Below, in pieces: positions 25,056-35,339 of a stretch of 64,000 nt of DNA (positions within the stretch are counted from its first letter, which is position 1; each line of letters opens with the position of its first letter). The position numbers were made by a program, and so were the translations under genes. This DNA comes from Symsagittifera roscoffensis (taxonomy: Eukaryota > Xenacoelomorpha > Acoela > Convolutidae), in contig NC_087068.1 in NCBI RefSeq assembly GCF_963678635.1, forward strand, positions 7,095,907 to 7,159,906, written 5' to 3'. The notes beneath the pieces are model-generated. The model worked only from the letters and a program-made list of their open reading frames with translations, ran no database searches and was not told where the DNA came from.

Positions 25056-25791
25056 GTACCTCGAAATGTTTATGCGTTGCGAATTGTCCCGCGCAAGAAA
25101 ATTGTTCCAAATTGAATTGAGGCTTGCTAATCTGTCATACTAATTTCGTACGACTTCAATTTTTACACTTGATATTGTCCAAAATTTATAGTTTTTCAAT
25201 ATTTTATGTTCCCAAAAATCATTCGATATGGATTAAGGGGCAGTCGGAACATTCAAGCTTTGCCCTCATATACAAGCAGTTTTGTTTCATTTAACAATTT
25301 TTCACAGCGACTAACGTAGACATAACTTTTTCTTTGAGAGTTTTTTGCCCTGAAGCTTATATCGGAATAAATCCCCGAAAAAATAGCAAAATGGAAATTA
25401 AGTTAAAGAAGACAAAACGAGCTAGACTTCTGAAAAAGTTTGATTGTTTTCACAAATCCATCAGAGACCAATTCAATTATCACGTCAATCAATAGGGGTA
25501 AAATCGCAGAGAGAGATGGAACTAACGTAACATAATCAAATCTACTGCAATATAGAATAATGACATAAGGTCACGTAAATAATGTCAACTACTCCACGCA
25601 TAATTTTTGCAAAATAATACCTTCAAAAAAGTATTGCATATGTTTTATGAAACTAAGGCCATAGTCGCTGAGCATGAAAGTTAAAATGTTCCGCCTTTAT
25701 TGATCACTGCAAAAGTTTAATTTTGAACCAAAAATCAATGTTTTTTCAACGTTTTTGAATTTCTGTGTAATTTAAATATTTTGGCTTTATT
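25056..25791. other. Intergenic with dispersed-repeat remnants
   Basis: 25066-25286 is a diverged copy of the TIR family ending 'gcagttttgtt' (compare 19388 and 32723). 25330-25450 is the second copy of the 120-bp direct repeat from 24205. No gene seen. Confidence 0.55.
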
Positions 25792-25800
25792 TCTCGGTTT

Positions 25801-26021
25801 GGTTACGTAGCAGTATTTAGACAACTGCGTATTCAGACACTTCAGTATTTAGACAAATACTGTTTTAACCAATCATAATTGAGACAAGGAAGAAATTAAT
25901 TAATAATTATTATTTTTTTCGGATTATTTATGTCTTATCTCGATTCTGATTGGTTCATACAGGATTTGTCTAAATACTGACGAGTATGAGTACGCGGTTG
26001 TCTAAATTCAGACCGCACTCC
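25801..26021. mobile_element. 221-bp Mutator-like MITE, copy 1
   Basis: The element starts ggttacgtagcagtattt and ends 'ctaaattcagaccgcactcc', and it is almost entirely one inverted repeat (arms of about 95 bp). It is flanked by a perfect 9-bp direct repeat, tctcggttt, at 25792-25800 and 26022-26030. A 9-bp duplication with long terminal inverted repeats fits Mutator-like (MULE) non-autonomous elements. Confidence 0.8.
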
Positions 26022-26385
26022 TCTCGGTTTATCGTCGAGAAAAGAATTGATGCAGCTTTGCAGATGAAGCTGTGCAAATAACAAAAGTTGCTAGAAATTT
26101 GCAGCTTTAACTTGGTACGTTAGAAAAATTTCTAAGGTGCCATCTCTTAAAGCTGTAATTTTTACAATAGTTTTAATCACTCATACACTTGAAATTTTGA
26201 ATAAAATGCTCAAACTCACATTACAAGAAAATTTTAAGCAAACATATCACTAAATTAGACATCGAAAAAATTGAGGTTCCCAGATGTTTGGCGTCAACTT
26301 TATTTGTGTGTGAAAAAAATTAATTGTTATTGTTCTTGTGCTTTTATTGTTATTGGCCTGTTTTCTATAATGCTATGCAAACGCT

Positions 26386-26606
26386 GGAGTGCAGCCAGTA
26401 TTTAGACAGCCGCGTATTCATACTGGTCAGTATTTAGACAAATATTGTATGAACCAATCAGAATCGAGAAAAAACATAAATAATCCAAAATAAATAATTA
26501 TTATTTAATAATTTCTTCTTTGTCTCGATTCTGATTGGTTGAAACAGCATTCGTCTAAATACTGACCAGTATGAATACGAGGTTGTCTAAATACTGACAT
26601 GTAACC
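26386..26606. mobile_element. 221-bp Mutator-like MITE, copy 2 (inverted)
   Basis: This is the same element as 25801-26021 in the opposite orientation: the left end is ggagtgcagccagtattt and the right end 'ctaaatactgacatgtaacc'. The length is identical. It has its own perfect 9-bp duplication, gcaaacgct, at 26377-26385 and 26607-26615. Independent target duplications show two separate transposition events. Confidence 0.8.
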
Positions 26607-26615
26607 GCAAACGCT

Positions 26616-27345
26616 GCCTCAACCTAGACTGTTAAACCTATAACAACTTCAAGACTGACAATTATCAAGACCTCTAAAAATTAAACTTTTGCTTAAAGTT
26701 TTCATGATGAACTTTTTCAAACAAAGCAAAACAAAATGGATCTGGGCAAAAACTTGAATGCTCAGAGGGCCTTAGAAGACTGTTAAAAAATTTTGATTAA
26801 CTCTTTTCTAAAAATATTTAATTGTCAAACTAATTTAAAAACATTGAAAATTTCACAAATTTTCTAATGTACTAATTTGATGCATTTAGAGTCTATAAAC
26901 TTTTTAAGATGACAAAATTAAAGTAGAAGAATCTCTGATCCCTATTTTCACTTAGTGTTTGCACGATTGGGTATTTCTAAAATCAATCTCATTCAATTTA
27001 TTTTAGCTTATTTTATTTAGGCTAATGCAAATTTATTTTAGCTTATTTCAATTTTTTTATGTTGAGCTCATATTTAATAAATTGTCAATAACCGAAACAA
27101 CGTCACATTTTTGGAAAAAAACTCAATTTTTTGTGGAAAAAAAACTCATTTTTTGCGAAAAAATCAAATTTTTAGTTTTTTTGCTTCAAATCACCGATTG
27201 TTCTAATTCCACAAACTGCACTGTCCACACTTGCTAAATATCTGTTTTTAATTGGATTAATGTAATTCGAATCTAATAGTCAAGTTAAAAAGCTGTACGA
27301 TTCAATACTTATCAAAAACGGTGCAATTTTTATGCAAAGAGCAAT
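26616..27345. other. Intergenic, no gene recognised
   Basis: AT-rich sequence. The frame at 27025-27237 is rich in Phe/Lys low-complexity sequence and is not supportable as a gene. Confidence 0.45.
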
Positions 27346-27636
27346 TTGGCAACCTATCGCTCTAATGGAAAGTTTGGCAGCATGATGACTGCAACCAAAA
27401 CGACAAAAAATTTTTTCGTTCAATTGAACCATTTGGGTTCTACGAAGCAAAAATCTACATGCAATATGAATATGGCGATTAGGTTTTCGCTGTCAATCAT
27501 CGATTTGATAATGAACCCCAGTTTAACTGATAATTCAGCAGAAATAAATCACCAAAATGATAGGTTATGTCAAGCAGACAGTTCTGATTGTGATAATCTT
27601 CATAAAGTTGATGATTATACTGTTATAAAACAATGA
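27346..27636 (+). CDS. Possible exon or small ORF, eh1-like motif
   Basis: This is a 96-codon open frame with less low-complexity content than its neighbours. About residues 46-56 (RFSLSIIDLIM) resemble the Engrailed-homology-1 or NK-type repressor motif found near the N terminus of some homeodomain proteins. The rest is unremarkable, and I see no homeodomain downstream or strong splice donor in the frame. It may be a first exon or simply chance. Low confidence. Confidence 0.2.
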   Translation: MATYRSNGKFGSMMTATKTTKNFFVQLNHLGSTKQKSTCNMNMAIRFSLSIIDLIMNPSLTDNSAEINHQNDRLCQADSSDCDNLHKVDDYTVIKQ

Positions 27637-29126
27637 AACATGTTCTTCACGCACCAACATTATTTTCTTCGTTGAAACTGCAGGCTGGTCACATTATCTA
27701 TTCAGCTCTAAAAAGTGAAACTCTGAGTAAACAAGGCTGTTGAATCATGGACGCAACTAAGTTTACACTGCAATTTACGACGCCCATAACTAACCAATTA
27801 ATGTGTACCCCCTTTCATCCGTGAAGTTAGGGCGGGTGGGTTTAGTAGTTTGATTCATTGCTTGTTGACCGATCGTTACATCAAGACCTTAACTACTCTA
27901 CTAAGAGCGCCGTTAACTTTCGAAGTCAGACTCTCTGGTTTTTAAAGAGGCGCGCGCCTGCAAAAAAGCAAAAACAAACTGACTCTTAACTCATTCAAGT
28001 AAAAACTCGTTGGTATTTACAAATCACCAAAAAGTATGCGACATCAATTTGTATTTTTTTTTTCAAAATCTGAAAAATGGTTCCTAAGATCAATTTAGAA
28101 ACGGCTGTTTCGATTGAGTTTCTCAAGTTCAACTTTTTTGGCCCGAAAGATCAAATAAATTTTCAAAAATGAATTTTAAGGAAGTTATCATTCCAGATCA
28201 ACCGTCGAAGGTCATACAAAATATTAATATCCTTTTTCATATTTTGCATTTGCAACTCTAGTTGCAAAAAGTCTCATTTTTTCTCGAGTTTGAAAATGTA
28301 AATGCTGAACAAAATTTATTGGCCCGAAATAATTTACGCAAGTGAATCAAGATGAAAATAATAAATAACATACGAATTTAAAAATAACAGAACAATATTT
28401 GAAATTTAACGGCATCTAATTGACATTTTATTTTATAAAAAAAATCACGAAACCGGAAAATAATTAAGAGGTGAGATATCTATTTGATAGATTCAACTTG
28501 AATTGAATTGATTAATTTTTACTGATAAAGCAAATCAATGGCAATGATTACGAATGTAATTGAATAAGGCACAAAACATGAGAAAAATTCAGGAAAGACA
28601 ATACTACAGTACAAAGACGTAAAGACAATGAGACAATACATACAGTACAAAAGAATCAATCAACTAATTAATTAATTAATTTATTCGAGAGCTAACTGAA
28701 CTGCGAAGACGAAAAGAAAAGAAGACAACAACGAGAAAAGCTAACAAAAACATCACAGAATATCAAAGCATGTGCAAATTGAATTTTTTTGATAATTTAA
28801 GGTAAATTCTGGCAATGATAAGTTATTTAGCATCTGAGAAAAGGCGAGGGGTCAGATCAAAACATTGCCGACCAATGATTGGCACTCATTGATACAAACT
28901 GTGGAGTCAAATAGCGCTGGGGGTTACTGGGCAAGGCATCATAGTCAAACCAATTTTCAAGTGGGGGGGGGGGGGGGTTTACAAATTGCGCATTTCTGAA
29001 TGTTTTTAATCTATCAACTACTCTAATCTAGAGTTCACATATTGTGCGGTCGAGATTGAGACATGATACTACTAAAGGTAGTGTCAAGCTTGCAGTTTAA
29101 GTCCGCTTCCCGTCTCCATGTGTAGC
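27637..29126. other. Intergenic and nanos 3' flank
   Basis: No gene seen. Read on the minus strand this is the 3' side of nanos. A candidate AATAAA (plus tttatt at 28680-28685) lies about 440 bases past the stop codon. A Pumilio-type word TGTAAATA (plus tattta ca at 28014-28021) lies much further out. A 15-base G run (28963-28977) and a gc-rich palindrome (ggcgcgcgcc, about 27949) are also present. Confidence 0.4.
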
Positions 29127-30557
29127 TTAGAACTTGTTGTGAACCCCAGTAGCGTTGTTTCCCGCTCCATGTCCATACAGATGAGCCACGTTGAGCAGTG
29201 CCGCAGCTGCTGCCACCTGATGATTCGCAGAACCCAGCTGCGAGTGAAATGCACCTGCCGACGATAGATGATGTTGCGCCTGGTGATGCTGATGGTGATG
29301 GTTCAAGGATCCCCCTCCCAGGTGGTGCTGATGATGATGTTGATGACCTCCCGATGACATACTTGAGACGGTCGAGGACATGCTTGCAGAAGGCGAGTAG
29401 GAAGACGAGTGAATCATCGACATGGACATCGATGGCAATCCGTGTGGTTGCAAGTGTGGGTTCGTTAGTCCGGATGTCGAGGAGTTCGGACCCCTGCGAC
29501 TGGCAGTGGAGTTCCTTGTTTGTTTCAACGCCTTGATCGTGGACTCGTTATTTCCTTGAGGACAGTACTTGATCGTGTGCGCTTTATCACCCGAAACTCC
29601 GCAAATAGGACATGTGTATGCCCTCAGAATGGGACATACTATGGCCCCTTCTTCATTTTTGAGCACGTGACTGCTGAACACAGACTCCATTTCTCCGTTG
29701 TTTTTGCAGAAGACACACATGCTTTTGGCTGTCAGTTTTCGCGCCAGTTGAACACTGGGAGGCAATCTTGAAACGGACGAAACTGATCCAGATCCTAGCC
29801 CCATACTTCCAGAGTTAGAGCTACTACTTTGATTCATAGCAACGTGCTTGGCCAAGTTCAGCTGTAAGTGTTGCGATGTGACCACTGGTTTCAGAAGCAA
29901 GTTGCTTGACCTGCTTTGGTGCCCACTCGCCGACGTTCCGGATCCCGACGCTTGGCCTCCGACAGAACTTCCACTGGATGAGACCATAACGCTTTGGCTA
30001 TACTGGTAGTGAGACGTCGATGGATTCAGACTGGCCTTGGTTTGAGATTTGCATTCGGCAGCTGGAATCGGAGAGTGACTGGAATCGCTCGAGTGTCCCG
30101 AGTCGGATCCCGAAGTCCAGCTGAATGTTCTCTCTCGTCTGCTTGACGTTTGAGGTCTACTTGTTGGCGACTGGCTGGATGTTTGTGTCAAAGCTGGCGA
30201 GGTGTTTGAATTCTGTTCCTCTTGGAAGAAAAGTCTGTTCACTTCGTTGTAAATATCAGCGCCCGGGACAATGCACGTCTCTGTGACCAGTTTCTCGAAA
30301 TTATCTGCCATATGTCTTCTCTCAACCATCTGAGCCAAACCCAAGTAGTCCGAAAATGGGTTGTAGAGTGAGAGGTTGCCACTGTTGTAAGGGGTAGAGC
30401 TGGGATTTGGTGAGAAGGCTCCATGATTTATAGATTTACTGCTTTCAAGGCTCGTTGTCGGCTGGTTTGTCTGATCCAAAGGCACTGGCAGAACAGAAGA
30501 GCCAAAGGGAGGCAAATTTAGCCCCAAAATAGGGTTGTAAAATTTGTAGGATGCCAT
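29127..30557 (-). CDS. nanos: Nanos homologue, translational repressor of germline mRNAs
   Basis: Nanos proteins work in the cytoplasm with Pumilio and the CCR4-NOT deadenylase to repress mRNAs in germ cells. The open frame runs from 30599; numbering starts there (490 codons). Near the C terminus are the two diagnostic fingers: C295-x2-C298-x12-H311-x10-C322 and C330-x2-C333-x7-H341-x4-C346 (29562-29717), including the conserved PILRAYTCP and AHTIKYCP blocks. Residues 82-92 (FSDYLGLAQMV) resemble the NOT1-interacting motif. The rest is Ser-rich, with a His/Gln-rich stretch at 419-444. I prefer Met15 (30557) as start: the preceding 14 codons are hydrophobic and end in TTGCAG directly before the ATG, a typical 3' splice site, so the upstream codons are probably intron. 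No intron interrupts the rest. Confidence 0.93.
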   Translation of the reverse strand: MASYKFYNPILGLNLPPFGSSVLPVPLDQTNQPTTSLESSKSINHGAFSPNPSSTPYNSGNLSLYNPFSDYLGLAQMVERRHMADNFEKLVTETCIVPGADIYNEVNRLFFQEEQNSNTSPALTQTSSQSPTSRPQTSSRRERTFSWTSGSDSGHSSDSSHSPIPAAECKSQTKASLNPSTSHYQYSQSVMVSSSGSSVGGQASGSGTSASGHQSRSSNLLLKPVVTSQHLQLNLAKHVAMNQSSSSNSGSMGLGSGSVSSVSRLPPSVQLARKLTAKSMCVFCKNNGEMESVFSSHVLKNEEGAIVCPILRAYTCPICGVSGDKAHTIKYCPQGNNESTIKALKQTRNSTASRRGPNSSTSGLTNPHLQPHGLPSMSMSMIHSSSYSPSASMSSTVSSMSSGGHQHHHQHHLGGGSLNHHHQHHQAQHHLSSAGAFHSQLGSANHQVAAAAALLNVAHLYGHGAGNNATGVHNKF

Positions 30558-30839
30558 CTGCAATGCAATTCCCAAAATGATTATCAATTTCAAGATCAAA
30601 CTCGTATAAATTGCATAAATTGTGACGCTAACGAGTTAAATTGTAGGAAAGCTCCAAGCTCGGGTTTAACAATTGGGTTTCACGTTTCAATCGCCACAAA
30701 AATGATTCAAAATAATCAATTCGTTGAAAAAAGCTGACACAACCACGCAACAGGATTTGCAGAACGAACTGTGAGAAGAATGTTAATTTGAAATTGGGCG
30801 GGTGATTTCAATGTTGAATTGAAAAATGAATTTAGTTTT
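30558..30839. other. nanos 5' flank
   Basis: On the minus strand the sequence directly before the nanos ATG ends in a splice-acceptor-like TTGCAG, so this stretch may hold a 5'-UTR intron. No core promoter could be assigned. Confidence 0.4.
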
Positions 30840-31890
30840 GTTCGAGACTTGTGCTTCGATTTTCTCGTCTATGTTTAAGAGAGGAACAAATTACTGCTCT
30901 TTTTCTGCTCGTTTTATGAGTCACTGAATTGAAGAAAAAACTACTGCGATTGAATAAAGAAAGAAAAATTGCAATAAAGTTAACAGATATAGAAAAGTTT
31001 TGTTTAACTCAACTTACTACAATAATGAAAAGAAATTGGCGCTGCCAGTTAAAAAAAAACGAACAAAATAGGATTAATATGATACGCCAATAAATCGGGG
31101 AAAATTTTCAATCTTCAACTAAATAAATATGAAGTAAATGAACTTATGGTCAGTTTATTGTCGTACTGAAAAATACAGCGAGTAATTTTGTAGTAAAAAT
31201 TCAAACTTAAACGTAGTAAATACTCAATTAGTGCATAACTATTATATCATATCAGCCACTAAAAAGTTAATCAGATGACGATGACGATATGATGATGGTC
31301 GTTTTTATTACTTCAGCGATTCGGTTTAACTCAATAGAATGGTCGTTTTTGCTCCAGTAGCAGTAGGTCGATCGATAATTGAAAAATTACAAATCGAAGT
31401 TTGTTTTGGTTCAGTTTCAGTTTATATGAGCCGTTTTGTTTCTAGTTGTAAAAATTAGTTAACTGACTATCTGTAATCTGATTGGCTGATTTTCATTTCT
31501 ACTTCGAGCAACCAAATCCAGGCAAGCTAGTTCAGTTCGTAACTTTTGTATTCTTTCGAAAAGAAAGCTAACTTAACTGTGTAAACAAGTGCTCAAACAG
31601 CAATTAACAAAGCACCCCCTGGTGCCTGGATACACCACAACAAAGAAGGACCAAGAGGAGTTAAGAGGGGGAATACGAATAAGGACCTCTCAACTGGTTC
31701 AAGTGGGAGACAACAGGAAACCTGGATTGGCCAAACCAGCGGGGTCATGCAATAATTTGCCAGTTCGAGTTTTCGACAGTCCAAGCCAGAGAAAAATCAG
31801 TTACATAATCACGTGATGACGTTAACGTATCGGCAAGACCCACACACTATCCAAATAAAGCTCGCTTATCGCTGGTTTCTCACATTTATG
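30840..31890 (+). repeat. Segment duplicated at 34270-34985 (copy 1)
   Basis: Two blocks, about 30840-31140 and 31515-31890, match 34290-34600 and 34605-34985 in the same order and orientation at roughly 80-85% identity. The 31140-31515 part is largely lacking in the second copy. The block lies upstream of nanos. Near its end both copies keep a 'gatgacgt.aacgta' word, CRE-like, and copy 1 also has cacgtg. Confidence 0.75.
31589..31816 (+). CDS. Small ORF with frame kept in the duplicated copy
   Basis: A 75-codon frame runs divergently from nanos. Its middle part (from PGYTTTKKDQ to AGSCNNL) can be read in the same frame in the diverged copy at about 34694-34862. Many of the differences are silent or conservative, and one 6-base indel keeps the frame. 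The first part of the frame carries a stop in the second copy. I do not recognise the protein. It could be an exon of a duplicated gene or a coding fragment of an old element. Confidence 0.3.
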   Translation: MLKQQLTKHPLVPGYTTTKKDQEELRGGIRIRTSQLVQVGDNRKPGLAKPAGSCNNLPVRVFDSPSQRKISYIIT

Positions 31891-32293
31891 GTTGGAGTAT
31901 TTTTTCTTTAAGCTTAAGAGTTACCACCTTGCTCTTCATTTTTTTCTGCAATGATGTTAGGCGAGGAGCTAAGATTTTCTCGATCGATTGTGTGATCTCA
32001 AAGTTCGGGTCTTTTCAATTATACATTCCCCCCCCCCCCCCCCCACCCCTAAGAATGAAAATGACAATTTTTCGAATAAAATTGGACTAATTTTACTAGT
32101 AAATACAGGGCTGATATCTCGAATCCCGAGCGTTAAATCCAGCTAGAGAATGGCAAAAAATGCGAAAATAACGGCAGTTAAAAACGCATTTGGCATCCTT
32201 TTAATGAAAGTTATGCGCATGAAACTGGCGAAAAATGGGAAAAAATGGCAAAAAAATCAGTTTGTTATTAACTGTATTTAGTAACGGTTAAGT
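31891..32293. other. Intergenic, C-tract
   Basis: This holds a 17-base C run (about 32028-32044). 'gagctaagattttctcga' near 31975 resembles the hAT-like end at 16775, so a hAT-type remnant is possible. No gene seen. Confidence 0.5.
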
Positions 32294-32723
32294 AACAAAA
32301 CTGTTCGTATCAGTGCGGAGCCATAAATGTTCCGACTGCCTTTTCAGGCCTATGGAGCAGTGTTCGCCTAAAAAAATTATGAAAATTTCAAAAAAAAATT
32401 GAAATTTGGGACAATTAACGCGCGATAGAATTCGCGCTATTAACGCGTAAAAGCGGAGATTTAATCCGTCTCATAAATCGTTCCAAATTGGTTGAACGAA
32501 GCTTATTTGCAATAATTGATTTGTTACAAGGAACAAAATCTATCTTCTTATACTTTATATGGCGTGTGGGGGGATGATTTTCCAAAAAAAATTTCAAATT
32601 TTACAAAAAAAAATTTCATTTTATTTTATTTCATTTAATTTTTTTTGTTATTACTGCTGCTCCATAAACTTTAAAAGGCAGTCGGAACATTCAGGGCTTC
32701 GCCCTGATACGAGCAGTCTTGTT
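32294..32723. mobile_element. Full-length ~430-bp TIR element (dispersed family)
   Basis: The left end aacaaaactgttcgtatcag and the complement of the right end (aacaagactgctcgtatcag) continue as inverted repeats for about 70 bp, through 'aatgttccgactgcctttt' and 'tatggagcag'. Next to the right end a perfect hairpin cagggc-ttc-gccctg lies at 32692-32706. The interior has 'gggacaattaacgcgcgata', shared with 19080. No transposase. Related fragments lie at 9950, 18940, 25066 and 32725. Confidence 0.75.
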
Positions 32724-32724
32724 T

Positions 32725-32990
32725 AATTTTGAAATGTTTTATTTCTCCCACACGCCTTATAAAATACAAATTGATAAATTTTGCCTCTAGTAACAAAGCA
32801 ATTATGACAACTAGCCTGCTTCAACCAATTTGAAATGATTTCTAAGACGGATTAAATCGCCACTTACGCGTTGATAGCGCATAATATATCATGAAAAATA
32901 ATCACAGGTAAATTTGAGCCAAAGACAGCAAAAATTTTCGGCTGATATTAAAAAATGCTGTCAAAAATGGCTAGTTTAAAATTCGAAGTT
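32725..32990 (-). mobile_element. Inverted fragment of the dispersed TIR family
   Basis: The reverse complement of this segment matches 18940-19260: 'cacaggtaaa', 'aagacggattaaatcgcc', 'cttacgcgttgatagcgc' and 'cccacacgcc' are the complements of blocks in that copy. It lies directly beside the full copy at 32294-32723 in head-to-head arrangement. Confidence 0.65.
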
Positions 32991-34269
32991 TATCTGGAGA
33001 ATATAAACCGAGCACAAATATTCCGTCACTTTATTCGAAAGTCGGAACCAAAATGCTTCGTTTTACCAGTCCAATAATAATATCGCGCCTTTTTTTAGTA
33101 ACAGCGTCATATTTATATTTAAAAAACTTTCGAGTCAATTTTTAATCATTTAGGGGAGCGAGGAAGCACACCAGCAAACACCTCCAATTTCAACGATTAA
33201 GCATATTTGATTTTTGTAGTTATCAAATTATCTTCAACTTTTCGCTATAAAGAATAAAATGAAAATATTCGCACGGCAAAATTTCTTTTCCGAGCTTTTC
33301 GAAAACACTGCAAAATTAGGAACCACCGCAGTTGCGCAAAGATGTTGCGAGCTCGCCAGCAGAGCGTAGAATAGTTTACAAAAATTAGAGTCTGTTTTTA
33401 CCACGAAGATCCAAAAACAGTCCCAATTGATTTTGAAAGCCGGTAGGACGCGAACTTTCTTGTGTTGAAAAAAATAAATCTTAAAATAGTGACCACCGCA
33501 GTCGCAGTAGCATTTTGTGAGCTTGCCAACAGAGGGTAGGACTCTATGCAAAAAATAAAGTCGTTTATAACGGCGAAGCTTAAACTGACAGTCGGCTCAG
33601 TAGACTTTGATTGTTTAAAACAAGTTTGGAGTGTTTTGTATTGGACTGTTATTTTTGGTTTTTTATCATGATCTTGTAGAGTGTTTTGTATTGGGATGTT
33701 TTATGTAAAATTGTTTAATTATGCATCCTAAATTTACATATCATTTACTTTATAAGCAACACAAATGCGAGCGCAGGAGAAGAGAACTCAATTGCTTTTT
33801 GACACTTTTGAAATGCATGTTTTATTCAGAAATTGTTCGCAAAAACGATGCATGCTTAGAAGGGGCGGGGAGGGGTTGAAACTTTAGAAAGTCCAATAAG
33901 GAGGGAAATAGTTAACAGGATTCAAAAACAGTTCGATTTTGGAAAGCTTGACCAAAAAAAATGCGGTTTTTGGCGCGCTTTTACCCCAAAATTGTAAATT
34001 GTAAGTTGGAGCCGAGGGCGCTTTTGGAAAACTAAGAGCTGCTCAGCCAAAATGATAGTGCTAAATAGCCAGGGATTTGAGGTGTACCAACATTCATAAC
34101 CTTGAATAAGGAAGCATAAGATTCAATAATATTTCAATTATTTGCCATTTTCATTTTCAGTACTTTTTCTGTGACATATGCAACTTTTGTAAAGTTGTGG
34201 GGTTTCCAAGTTGCCAATTTGGCCAATTTAGGATAGTTATTTTGCTTTGATTTCAAGTTGACTTGAATC
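32991..34269. other. Intergenic with short direct repeats
   Basis: 'accaccgcagt.gc' blocks at about 33321 and 33491, followed by related sequence, form a diverged tandem pair of about 170 bp. 'gagtgttttgtattgg' occurs twice at 33629 and 33679. 33860-34060 shares words with the hAT-like element at 16769. No gene seen. Confidence 0.5.
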
Positions 34270-34985
34270 GTGAAATCAAGTTTTTTTACGAGATTATGCT
34301 TCGAGTTTTTTTACGAGATTTGTGCTTCGACAATATCTTCGAATAAATCAAAAAAGATTTTTTCACTTGTCTCTTATACTTTTAAAAGTCACCGATTTAC
34401 AGAAAAAAACTGCTGCAATTGAACAAAAAAAGCAAATTGCAATAATATTAATAGATAGAGGAAACTTTTGCATTGCTCAGCTTTCAGTGATGAAAAAAAA
34501 ATGGCGTTGCAGAAAACTTTATGCAAAAAAACAAGGAAAACATTTGAATTTTTGATAATATAAAAGGAAGTAAAAGAAATTATGATCAGCTTGGCTCAGT
34601 TTAGCTCTAGGGAAGTTGGTTAAGTTTGTAATTTTTTTATTAATTCGACAAGAAAGCTAACTTAAACCTCAGTAAGTGCTCAAACAGTAATACCATTGCA
34701 CCCCACTGAAGCCTGGACACACCACAACAAAGAAGGATCAAGATCAAGGTGAATTAAAAAAGGGAATGCGAGCAAGAACCTCTCAGCTGGTCAAAATGGA
34801 AAATGAAAGGAAGCTTGGATTGGGCAAACTAGCGGGGTCGTGCCACAATTTGTCAATTTAAAAAATGTTGGCAGTCCTAGCCAGAGGAAAAATAGTTACA
34901 TACATCACACGATGACGTAACGTAACGGCAAGATCCACACACTATCAAAACATAGCTCACTTATCGCTAGTTTCTCGCGTTTACC
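34270..34985 (+). repeat. Segment duplicated from or with 30840-31890 (copy 2)
   Basis: It matches the nanos-upstream segment in two colinear blocks (see copy 1). It ends about 350 bp before the start of the broken Gypsy-like element. Confidence 0.75.
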
Positions 34986-35339
34986 GTAAATTTTTTTGCA
35001 ACTGTAAAATGTATTATTTAATGTTTGACCGTTTAACCTCTGAGCTATACTGATCGATGACCTTTACCATATTAATTTAAATACACCTGCCAAAAGCGCA
35101 ATGGCTTTTGGTAGATTTGGAATTTGTTCACTATCTTTTGTGATATGCAACAAATCATCAGAAAACGAATTCAACCTTTTTAACCTCTTTTACTTAAGAT
35201 AGATACCACCGTCTTTTATTTAGTCCTAGATAAAAGCCTACAATTACTTGTAGGAATCTTATTCAACCTTAGTCTTAATCTAGTCTTAGTTCAAGTTACC
35301 ACTCTTAATCAATAAGGAGTGTTATCCTAATTTTTAAAC
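34986..35339 (+). other. 5' flank of the broken retroelement
   Basis: No 5' LTR matching the 41560-41729 remnant is visible. The word tggcgcagtc at 35341, overlapping the first gag codons, matches the primer-binding site used by some Gypsy elements. If real, a 5' LTR would end at 35340, but no direct repeat confirms it. Confidence 0.35.

Noticed and set aside
29198-29771. Plus-strand ORFs opposite nanos
   Set aside because: Antisense frames of the His- and Ser-rich nanos coding sequence.
30840-34985. Direct repeats around 31891-34269 as LTRs of an element
   Set aside because: The copies differ by about 15-20% plus a large indel, and no retroelement genes, primer site or polypurine tract lie between them.
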